Shown here in pieces: positions 46,560 to 56,768 of a DNA stretch of 64,000 nt. Source of the DNA: Rhodocollybia butyracea (taxonomy: Eukaryota > Basidiomycota > Agaricomycetes > Agaricales > Omphalotaceae); contig JADNRY010000169.1 in the NCBI GenBank assembly GCA_015501585.1, positions 1 to 64,000 on the forward strand, in the 5' to 3' direction. Position numbers and translations under genes: made by a program. Position 1 is the stretch's first letter. Each line of letters opens with the position of its first letter. Under the pieces are notes generated by a model. That model worked only from the letters and a program-made list of their open reading frames with translations, had not been told where the DNA came from and made no database searches.

Positions 46560-48790
46560 GCTGGTATTAGTAGCGTTGCGTTCAAATCCCACCAACCCCT
46601 CTGAAATACAGTATCCTTACCCTAGACCGACAGTCACCGACTCTTTGATTATGTTTTGCAAGGGTTTTTGGGAACCACTCAACGTCTATGCACAGTGCAG
46701 GCCCATCTATCTGTCTTCTACACGCATAGGGCCTTGATCAACTTTGAATATTACTTAGTATCGAGGCTGTGGCAGTGATATCGAGATGCCTGATCTCAAT
46801 TAATGCGACTCTGACTACCTGCCTCCCGGTGGCACGTATACTCTTCCTAGATACTGTGTCGGTCCACTTCCCCCAGCCCTGAACTTCTTTGCTGATCCCG
46901 CGACGCTTCCTAAAACGGACCATAGTTTACCGACAATCATGTGGTCACTGGTGCTCACTGCCAAGTTTGTTTTTGCATTTTGGGGCCCCGAGTTTTAAGG
47001 GGGTGCATTACTGTTTTCTGATTACGAGGGTAGTGGAGACTCAAACCACCAAGTATACCTTCTGCCTAATCGTCAGCTGATGATATCTATCACTTCCTTG
47101 CTGACATCTTTGATTTCGCTTCATCAAAGCGAAAAGTGCGGCTCGAGGATGAGGGCAGTGATGCCTGACAATAACGTATCTACATGCTGTCGATGTCACT
47201 ACTGAGACTAGCTATCAACTCTCGTGGGGAACTTACAGCTACTTTCCTTCTGTACTAGATTGAGCACATTTCTCTCCCTTATAGGATCCGAAATTGACCT
47301 TAGAGCAACGCATAATCAAATTCGTATCCCATGCATTGCTTTTGATTTCTTTCTGCGGTCGATGTGCCTTAATATCTACTGATAACGCTTTGAGAAGATA
47401 GTAGTAAAGACCAGGTTACTATGCAATCTAACTCACGTTCTTGGTTGTTCTTGATTTAGTCTGGTTTGCCATGCAACTTGTGCGTCCCGCCCATTTACCA
47501 GTTTGTTCCTGCCGACGAGCTATCCTCCGGGGATAATGGCGTCGAAAATTGGTTGAAACTCTCCACAGTGATCCCGCCACTGCACTGCTTGCGCAGGACA
47601 TCGGCCAGTCTCACAGCTACCGCTGGCACTTCAAGAAACCGAAAATTGCTGAAATCCCGACATGCTGCTTCTTCCAGATGGCTGTTCCGTTGATTCTTGA
47701 TCTGTTTGGTCTCAGGCTGCTTCTCATCAACAACGAGTGCTTGAGTCCTTATGTGAGATCTCTGTCTCTCGAGTTTACATCGAGAATGCCTCATATTCCT
47801 ATCTTCTCCTTTGATTTACTTGGAGCGCTTGGTCCGCCGGTGCTGGGAACTCAAAGAAAAATAAGAAACTCGGAACTGGGAAATAGGAAAAGCAACTCTT
47901 TCAGTCACTAGACCAATCCGAGTTCAGTATGCTCGTTCTCTGTAGTCCAAATGTACCGGGGCGAGATCTAGCTGATCGTGGGACTGAAGATTCCCTAAAA
48001 CGGTAGACGCCCGGGCGCTTTGATTTGTAAGGACGATTCGTAACGTCTTCCTGCTCGTTCTGGTGTTCTCACAACTTGCCTCCGACCCCTTCTTCTTTCT
48101 GGGATCAACTGAATCTATGCCTAAACTCTGCGCAATATATACGGTTTGGACCGTTGTCTGTGTGATGGTTAAAATGCTTTGGTACGTCGTGCACGCGTGT
48201 ATCTTTGGTCCTCTAGAACTGTATCACTGACTCAGTGACTGTGAACGCAGACGGTCATATGGTCTACCGTCCAACTTGAAGTCGTCAAACATATTCCAAT
48301 CGCTTGAGGCAAGATACCTGGTTGTACCAAGACTCCTTCCCTATTTTACGTCCCAACAACAAGTCGATAACCAAAGAAAACGACACTGCTTATCAGTATA
48401 CGGTGCAAATACAAACCCCATCCGCTGATCTTCATGCGTTCATGCACATGGTGCAAATACACTTCCTATTCCAACGTTTCGAAAATCTCACTCGCTCGCG
48501 CCACTCGACTTTTTAGCTTCTCTATGGCATTTTCAGCCGTGACCTCAACGGCCAAAGGAACTGAAAGCAAGTGGTAAGATCTATGGCATTGTATGCATGA
48601 AAATCTGAGCGGAAATGGGTGATGAAGCCTGCGCTGAGCCTGGTAGACAAAGTGAGCGATACTTCATATCATATGTCCTTTTCTGATCAATCCTTCAGAG
48701 CGCTCCTATCTCTAGTCACGACATCATTGAATCATTCGCTCACTTCACCTTGGGCTTCTCCTCAGTTACCATACATCGACATCACTTAGT
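46560..48790. repeat. Repeat R, copy 3
   Basis: Contains TTACCCTAGACCGA, GCAAGGGTTTTTGGGA, the CAACGCATAATCAAATTCG block, GGACATCGGCCAGTCTCACAGC (about 47600) and the CCTAAAACGG block (47994), in the order seen in copies 2 and 4, and continues with 1-kb similarity to the right part of copy 1. It carries a partial frame of the unidentified R gene (minus, 47495-47680, VRLADVLRKQCSGGITVESF). Confidence 0.75.
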
Positions 48791-49106
48791 CTACAACGTG
48801 TACTACTCATATAGTCGAACAATGTCTGGTATTTTCTGAACACGGTGGCGAGAGCTCTTGCCAATATACTTCTTCCAAATCTGAGTGCGTTTGAGGGGGA
48901 AAGAGAGTCGGACGTGAATCAATTCCATGGCTATCAATTGTTTGCAAGTCTGAGTCTGGCACACCGACGTCTTTTCCTCACAGTCCAACCCAGTAAATCC
49001 ATCCGGTTCAACGACTACAAATTACCCAATTGTAGGCAATCACGGAGCCCATGCGGGCAGTGTCGTAACATGCATCGATATTCCAGGAAAAGCATTACAA
49101 TCCATA

Positions 49107-49740
49107 CAATGCTTTCTGGAATATGTCCGAGGCCCCGTCGCTCCGACCAACGTTCCGCGTTGCTTTTACGGAGGACAAGGTGGGGAATTGCTTCATCTGC
49201 ACTACAACGTGACTACTGTCACACTACAAGGGGCTAGGTCTTGCTTTGAGGAAGACTAAGCAAGGAAGACAACGGAAATAATTGAAGAACGAATCTGGGA
49301 TGGTGATCGAGAGTTTCTGTGCATAGTTCACATGTCACGCGCTCCCTCCTCTGGGTTTTCAAGGAGGCATCGTCAAGCCCTTCAAAGCCGTGTAGTTTCG
49401 AAAGGGTCAAGGGCTGTATGATATACTAAGATGCATAATGGATAGCGCTAGTGAGTGCTTGACTTAGGTGGTAGCTATAAATCAATATTTCCCGCCACCT
49501 CCTCGAGTTTGCCCGTCCTGCAATCGATCTGATAGATCTTTCAATCAGATAAGCCGAACACATGCGTGGGCGTATCATGATGATCGATACTATCGATATC
49601 TATCAAAGTTCGAAAAACCTTCTATACAAGTTTGCACTGATGTTGAGTTTGATAAGATGGAGGGGATCCCAACTTTGGAATTTTTGACTTGGAAGAGGCT
49701 TGCAGAATGAGGTCTATTACGAAAACTTGTTGTGAGCAGA
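49107..49740 (-). pseudogene. Decayed gasdermin-like gene remnant beside CHAT copy 2
   Basis: Patches match the intact gasdermin-like gene (30.4-31.4 kb) in order and orientation: CCCCGTCGCTCC (49133), AAGGACAAGGTGG-like (49173), TCTGGGATGGTGATCGAGA with GTGCATAGT (49292-49330), CTCGAGTTTGCCCGTC with ATCGATCT (about 49501), and GGGATCCCAA...GGTCTAT (about 49663-49713). The matches are interrupted by many indels and no open frame remains. It keeps the head-to-head position relative to CHAT copy 2, so the protease and pore-former gene pair was duplicated as a unit and one partner then decayed. Confidence 0.68.
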
Positions 49741-50128
49741 GGGCTCCGAATAGCAGAGAAGCATACCACTTGTGTTGTCTGTCATTGCCAAGAAGACGTA
49801 TCACAAGGTCAATTCAGAATGGGTAAAGGGTGCAGGTAGCGCGGCATACACGTTGTCTCATTGAACCGAGTAGATAAACAGCGTTGTATCGCCAAATCCA
49901 AAACGCAGAGACCTACGCGGATATAACAGTGAGTGCTCAGCGCTCGGGTTCACCTCAGTTAAAATCGACTGACCGTGTCTTTACAGGTAAAGATCATCAA
50001 GATTGTTTGAAAAGCGAATATTTTTGTTATACAACATAACGGAGCACAGGTAAGTTTACTGTGAAAACGTGTAAAACAGTCTTAGGGGATTATATCAGTC
50101 GTATTCTCAAAAGAAAGATTCAGGCAAA

Positions 50129-52864
50129 ATGGACCGTTCCTCTCATATTCTGAAAGTGAGTAGATCGTACTGAAAAAGCTACATACAATCATATTGTGAA
50201 ATGACGAATATTATGATAGGCAACTGAAGTCATTTCACATCGACGAGCTATACTTCGTCTACATCCTTTGGCCACCCAAAACATGTTTCTTCGCTCACCA
50301 AACTTGGGTCGGCCCTCCACAATCGTTTTCAACTGACAGGGAACCTCAAAGATATCGTGGAATCTATTCAATTGGATCGAGAAGCGCTTCGGCTTCGTCC
50401 TGTGGACGACCCGGACCCTGCTTATCCACTCAATAGCCTCAGTCAGGACCTCCGAAGTCGCTATCGGGTGACAGGCCACATTGAAGATCTTGAGGAATCG
50501 ATTCAATTGGATCAGAAAGCACTTTCACTCCGTCCTGAGGGCCACCCCAAGCGTTCCTCTTCACTCAAACACCTCAGTTCGGGTCTCAGAAATCGCTTTC
50601 GGCAGACAGGCCACCTTGAAGATCTTGACAGGTGTATTGAATTGGATCGAGAAGCACTTCTACTCCGTCCCATGGGCCATCGGGAACATGCCTCTTCGCT
50701 CCACCACCTCAGTTCAGGGCTCAACAGTCGTTTTCAGCTGAGAGACCGTCTCGAAGATCTTGAGAAGTCTATTCAATTGGCTCAAGAAGCACTTCTGCTT
50801 CGTCCTGTGGGACACTTGGAACATGCTAGTGCACTCAATGCCCTCAGTGTGGGCCTCCGAAAGCGCTTTTGGCGTACGGGCCACATTGAAGATTTTGACA
50901 AGTCTATTCAACTGAATGAGAAAGCTCTTCAAATCAGCCCCGTGGGCCACCTCTACCGTGCTTCTGCACTCAACAACCTCAGTGTGGGTCTTCGAAGTCG
51001 CTTTAAGCTGACAGGCCACCTCAAAGATCTTGAGAAGTGTATTCAATTGGATCGACAAGCACTTCTACTCTATCCAGAGGGCCACCCAAACCATGCTTCT
51101 TCGCTCAACCAACTCAGTAATCACCTCTGGGATCGCTTCCAGGAGACAAGCCACCAAGAGGATCTTACAGAGTGCCTGTTATCTACCAAAGAGGCGGCTC
51201 ATGATATATGTTCTCCAGTATCAGACTGTTTAAAAGCAGTAAAGAACTGGGTAAAATTTACACGGGTACACCAGCATTTTGCTCAATCCAACCTGGATGC
51301 ATATATCACTGGCCTTTCCCTCATTTCCCGCTCACTTTCCATGATGCCTATCATTTCTTTGCAGTACCAACACCTCTCATCCACAATCAATCTTCCAGAA
51401 TTTGTCTCAGATGGGGCATCAGCAGCATTATACCTTCGTCAGCTACCCTTGGCTGTTGAGTTTATTGAACAAGGGCGGGGGTTGCTCTGGTCTGAACTGC
51501 GGGGATTGAGGACACCTATGGACAGTCTTCATGCTCGGGATCCGTCACTTGCTGATGAGCTAAGAAAGATTAATCATCAGCTTGAGCAACTCTCAACAGA
51601 AGATTCTGTTGAAGCTGGGACAGACCTCCTCCTTCAGACTAACAGTGCCCAGCACCAGATGGAGACAAGCCAGGATCCATTTGGTCATGGCCTCTCTGAG
51701 AAGCGCCGTCTCTTGCATTCTCGAGATGATGTTGTTGAGAAGATACGTAAAATCCGTGGATTCGAGACATTTTTGGGCAGAAAATCATTCGATGAACTAA
51801 AATCTGCCGCAAAATATGGCCCTGTCATTGTGGTCAATTGCAGTTGGTATGGCTCTTATGTACTCATCATACTGGAGCAGAACCTGCCTGTATTGATCTC
51901 CCTGGGAGAAGGTTTCTATGAAGAAGCAGAAACCCTTGTGCAGCAGCTCATGGATGCTAGGGCTGATATCAAAACATCTCCAAAGCGATATAATCACGTC
52001 CTCCGGGCTACTCTGAAGGATCTATGGGATCTTGTGGTCTCACCTGTTGTCACCAAGCTCAGAGAGCTCCAGATTCCAAAAATGTCACGAATATTCTGGT
52101 GTCCCACATCTATTTTATCAACGCTCCCACTACATGCAGCAGGTCCCATTGAACCTGGTACAAAGAAATTCCTTCCTGACTTGTACATCTCATCATATAC
52201 TCCAACACTCACCGCTCTCCTCACTGCCTTCACCACTTCTAAGTCATCTTCTAAGCTACCACGTCTTCTGGTGGCTGGCCAGTATGATACTTCCCTTAGA
52301 AATACAAAGGAGGAAATGAAAGAAGTTACCCAGTATAGGAAGCACATCACTGTGACATCTCTGGAGGAAGCTTCAGGTACCAAAAATGCTGTAGCAAAGG
52401 CTCTTGTTGACCATGAATGGCTCCATATTGCGTCACACGGCACGCTTGTTCCCAAAGAACCCTTTAGCTCTTACTTCTCACTTGCTGGTGGCTCACGTTT
52501 CACCCTATTGGATATAATCCGGCTCAATCTTCCCAATGCCGCCTTTGCATTCCTCTCTGCATGCCACACGGCGGAGCAGTCTGTAGGCAGTGTTCACAAT
52601 GAAGTCATCCACCTTGCAGCTGCAATGCAATTCTGTGGATTTCGTAGTGTGGTTGGAACAATGTGGGAGATGGCTGATGTAGATGGGCCAGAAATGGTGA
52701 AGGACTTTTACTCCTCTGTGTTTTCCAACTTGGAAGGGGACCCGTCTCGGTGTAATGGGGTTGGAGTGCAAGCTAGAGCATTGGCTGAGGCAATAAAGAA
52801 GATGAGAGGAAGGAAGGGAGTAACCCTGGAGAGGTGGGTAAATTTTGTTCATATTGGCGCGTGA
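50129..52864 (+). CDS. TPR-CHAT protease, copy 2 (one-base frameshift near the start)
   Basis: The first exon (50129-50155, MDRSSHILK) and intron match copy 1, with exon 2 from 50220. In the first repeat one base is missing in CCTTTGGCCACCC (about 50268; copies 1 and 3 have CCTGTGGGCC), so the frame from the normal start ends within that repeat. From about 50280 the correct frame is open for more than 835 codons: about seven 45-residue repeats, the linker and a full CHAT domain with His in HIASHG (52436-52438) and Cys in LSACHT (52562-52564). The gene may be inactive, start internally, or carry an assembly error. Its catalytic half looks fully preserved. Confidence 0.88.
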
Positions 52865-52971
52865 TGGCCATGGGTTTCCCTCTTTCTGTTTTGTACACTA
52901 TTGAATACCTGTGTTGTTCAAGTTTGACTTGGTACTACTAAGAATAGTATGATTTCAATCTCCTATTTAGA

Positions 52972-53385
52972 TCCAAAAAGTCAGCAATCAGGGGCTGGGT
53001 GAATCAGCCTTAGAATTTATTTAGTAAGGTACGTCTTAAGTGTGTGTGACGGTGTGTCAACAAGTGCCGTCGAGCGCCAGTGTAGCTTATAGTAGGCTGA
53101 TGCTGTGGAATGGTTGCACAGGAATGGGATTCCATTCTGTTAAGGAAATGAACTTTATTTATGATCTTTGAACTTTATGTACATTGTAAGTACTTAAGAA
53201 TACAAGACTACTTAAAGACTACAAAATACTTAAGAGAAGAGTAAGTATTGCATGCAGATCCATCAAGTCTGCAATCAGGGGCTGGGTGAATAGGCCTTGG
53301 AATTCATCTAAGGGCTTAAGTGTGTGTCAACAAGTGACGTGGGCTACCAGCGTAGCTGATAGGCTGGTGCTGTGGAATGGGGTGG
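52972..53385. repeat. Tandem duplication of a roughly 130-bp block
   Basis: GCAATCAGGGGCTGGGTGAA occurs at about 52984 and 53272, each followed by AAGTGTGTGT, GTGTCAACAAGTG and GCTG(A/G)TGCTGTGGAATGG. Between the copies lies the empty site of the Harbinger-type element. Confidence 0.75.
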
Positions 53386-54865
53386 TTACAGGAGGTTACA
53401 AATGGTTACTGCTTTTGCATAATTCCGTGGTTATGCCGGTCGGCCACGTCTGGCTGATCTGGGACCCATAATATTGAACGTCCTATATTTTACATTCTAG
53501 GGGTCTCACACTTGAACTGACAAAAATTTCCCTTATGCCCCACCTTTTTGAAATATGGTGTGTTTACCCTAGCCCAATTTGACTAGGTTTTTGCAAGGCT
53601 TTTTGGGAACTACTCCTACTTGGTATTATACAGTGTTGATCAGGGTTGAATTAGTGTCGAGATGCTTGAGCATGTCTTCCTTCCCACTTCACTGTGACTT
53701 TAACTAGTACTCGCCTCACAGCGGCGCGAGTTACTACTAGTGTTATCTATGTACTACTTCCACTTCTCTGGGGGAATTTGCAGTCTACCTCCCTCTGTAG
53801 GTTAAGCTCACTGCTTGTTTCACTTATTATCTACGCTAGCAACGCATAATAAGATTTGAATCCCAGGCATTGCTTTTGATTTCTTTACTTAATTTCTACA
53901 TCGATCATCGTCAATGTGCCTTAATATCTACTGATAACGCTTCGAGAGGATAGTTGTAAAGATCCGGGTCACTATCCAACCTAACTTACGTTCTTGATTT
54001 CTGGTTACATGTCGGCCTAACATTGGGAAAAAATATCCACATCCACATCTACCACTCCCTCCACGATGCATAAGTAGTTTACACAGGATTTTCCCTCGCT
54101 CTTGCTTCCCGCCCTTCACGAAACTCATCTACTACCTTCCTTCGGGGGTGGAAAGCAATTAGCATGAATTGTATGTATGCTATTTCTATTCTATTTGAAT
54201 TTGCGTACACTGGCCTTGTAGGCATAGAACTACGAGCGTTAGCCAAGTCGGTGTGTGGACGAGTTAAATCTTCCAGATCGCAACAGCGATCGAGTAGTTC
54301 GGAGGGTTGGCCTTGGACGAGGAGTGTAACCTCCGATGGAAAGGATGTGATGGGGCAAAGGATAACAGAATTAAATAATGAAGGTAAACATAAACAATGA
54401 AAGGGATGTCGATTATAGTACTTTTCAAAAATAATGATTAGGGAAAAAAAAAAGTTTTTTGGATCAGGCGTTACATGCATCTGACACAGAGCTGAAATGG
54501 TGCTTGATTTTTTCCTTTTTTGGATATATCGAGCGCTGTCCAACGGAGAGTGGTGGTCATAGAACTTCCTCTTTTGAAAGTACCTGACTATCCGATGGAA
54601 TTGTGGTAGTCTGGATATTCCTTTTATGGAAATACCTGACTATCTGATACATTTATATCTTCCTTTTTTGGGAATACCTGGCCACTGTAGCATGACGTAT
54701 GACGCGTTGACGTCGTGCAGTTGTGCTGCAGGTGTATATGACCTGATGCAATAACTTATTTTTTTCCCAAAATCATTATTTTTGAAAAGCACAATAATTG
54801 TAGAACTAAATGTGATTATAGCTTCGCAGCCTGAAAAGGAAAAATACACCTCGTTCAAACAATGC

Positions 54866-55078
54866 TCAATCATCCCAAGGTACATCATGGTCACTCGGAC
54901 TCACTCCAAGGGATCTCCAGAGATATCCGCCCCGGCGTTGGGTACCTTGATGAAACTGGGGCAGATGACTTCCATTCCCATCGGCTTCAAACCTCCATCC
55001 TGTCATTCGACACAAAACACCCCATGTAGCTCCATCAGGGTCTGCTTTGCCGTGCAATGCATGTGTACCACACATCTA
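54866..55078 (-). pseudogene. Unidentified gene fragment inside repeat R (copy 4)
   Basis: The minus-strand frame with ALHGKADPDGATWGVL and RRGGYLWRSLG ends at DHDVPWDD. It corresponds to the fragment in copy 2 but with differences after the shared core. No start or upstream exon is intact. Confidence 0.45.
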
Positions 55079-55158
55079 TCAGTTTGCTTACAAGTTCATA
55101 AGTTTGTTCCTGCCGACGAGCTAAGATCTCCGGGGCTAATGACATTGAGGCTCTCCAC

Positions 55159-55531
55159 CATCAGGAAAAGCTGTTTTTGCCTAGGTGACCCTAGAGTGGC
55201 CTAAAGCAAACTAGGTGACCTATGAATCCTATGGGATCCTAGGAATTTGGGCTCGTCCCTTGCCAGTCAAGGCTCTTGAGGATTCCCTAGGCAAGCCTAG
55301 GTTTGCCCAGGCTTGCCCAGGTGCTCCTGGGGAACACCTGGGGAACACCTGGGCAAACCTGGGCAAACCTAGGTTTGCCCTGGGTTTGCCTAGGATACCC
55401 TAGGGAATCCTCAAGAGCCTTGACTGGCAAGGGACGAGCCCAAATTCCTAGGATCCCATAGGATTCATAGGTCACCTAGTTTGCTTTAGGCCACTCTGGG
55501 GTCACCTAGGCAAAAACGGCTTTTCCTGATG
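55159..55531. mobile_element. 373-bp palindromic element
   Basis: Arms are near-perfect inverted copies from CATCAGGAAAAGC to GCTTTTCCTGATG, meeting in a centre of repeated ACCTGGG/CCCAGG motifs near 55340. Comparison with R copies 2 and 3 shows that the uninterrupted target was CTCCAC|AGTGATCC, giving a 2-bp AC duplication. There is no coding capacity; identical short frames on the two strands are mirror images of the arms. Confidence 0.88.
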
Positions 55532-56133
55532 ACAGTGATCCTGCCACTGCACTGCTTGCGCAGGACGTCGGCCAGTCTCACAGCTAGCACTGGCACTTCA
55601 AGAAACTAAAGGTCGCCAAAATCCCGACATGCTGCTTATTCGTTCCGTTGATTATTGAGTTGCTTGTACATCCTGCTTATCTGAGAACTCTATCTCTCAG
55701 TGTCTCTCATATTCATATTCTCCTCCTTGGTTTACTTGGAGCGATTGGTGTTCCAAGTGGTGCTCTGGGTACGGCAGCTGCCGCCAGTGCTGGGAACTCA
55801 AGGAAAGATAACAAAGTGGGAAGTGGGAAATGGGAAAAAGGCCACTTTTCTAGATCCAGATCAGCCTGAGTTCAGTATGCTTGTTCTCTGGTACTGGGAT
55901 GACATAGGGTGACATAGCTGATCGTGGTATTGGAGATTTCCTAAAACGGTTGGAAAGACGCTAGGCGCTTGATTTGTAAGGACTCCGATCCGTCTTTTCA
56001 GTGTTTTCCTTTCCTGCTCTTGCTGGCGCGGCTTGCCTCCGACCTCTTCTTCTTTCTGCAGTCAACTGGATCTATGCCATAGGCCTAAACTCTGCCGGTC
56101 TGGACTATTGTTGCATATGGGCCTGATGTTAAA

Positions 56134-56323
56134 GTGTTCCCCAGGTGTTCCCCAGGAGCACCTGGGCAAGCCTGGGCAAACCTAGGCTTGCCTAGGGAAT
56201 CCTCAAGAGCCTTGACTGGCAAGGGACGAGCCCAAATTCCTAGGATGCCATAGGATTCATAGGTCACCTAGTTTGCTTTAGGCCACTCTGGGGTCACCTA
56301 GGCAAAAACAGCTTTTCCTGATG
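56134..56323. mobile_element. Truncated (half) copy of the palindromic element
   Basis: Matches one arm and part of the centre of the 55159-55531 element, ending GCTTTTCCTGATG at 56323. It lies exactly where similarity to repeat R stops and similarity to the CHAT upstream region (GATTCAGAATGGG) begins, so it marks a rearrangement junction. Confidence 0.85.
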
Positions 56324-56451
56324 ATTCAGAATGGGCAAAGGGTAGACAGGGCAGTATACATGTTGTCTCATTGAAACAAGTAGATAAACAGTGTTGTATC
56401 GCCAAACCCCAAACTCAGAGAGCCTACACGGATATAACAGCGAGTGCTCAG

Positions 56452-56581
56452 TGTTGTAGATTTAGTCTGTACTGGAATGTTCTAGTACTTTGTTAGTATT
56501 ACTCATTACTTACTCAGCCTACTTACCAGTACTATGTAGAATATTCTAGAAGGTATTGTAAGTAGTATAAATTCCACAACA
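56452..56581. mobile_element. 130-bp insertion in the CHAT copy 3 upstream region
   Basis: Absent from the matching positions upstream of CHAT copies 1 and 2. Ends are TGTTGTAGATTT and AAATTCCACAACA, roughly inverted. TG...CA ends suggest a small solo LTR or MITE; the flanks do not show a clean duplication. Confidence 0.5.
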
Positions 56582-56768
56582 CTGAACCCTCAGAGTTGGC
56601 AAAAATCGGCTGACCGGGTCTTTTACAGATAAAGATCATCAAAGATAGCTGGAAAAAGATTTTTATTGGACAACGTAAAAGAGAATAGGTTAGTTTGTCC
56701 TTTCATTTGGTATGAAAGTGCCTATGACGTGATTATATCAGTAGAGAGCTCAAAAGGAAAGACAAAAA

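Larger units (their letters stand above)
53480..56130. repeat. Repeat R, copy 4, carrying a palindromic insertion
   Basis: Blocks TTTACCCTAGCCCA, GGGAACTACTCCTAC, CATTGCTTTTGATTTCTTTA, AACGCTTCGAGAGGATAG, GGACGTCGGCCAGTCTCACAGC and GATTTCCTAAAACGGTTGG appear in the shared order. The palindromic element at 55159-55531 splits the CTCCACAGTGATCC block that is continuous in copies 2 and 3. Confidence 0.75.

Noticed and set aside
49468..49710. 80-codon plus-strand frame with a CPSC-like pair
   Set aside because: It is antisense to the decayed gasdermin-like gene and has no support of its own.
55215..55475. Two identical short proteins on opposite strands
   Set aside because: They are mirror-image translations of the palindromic element's arms.
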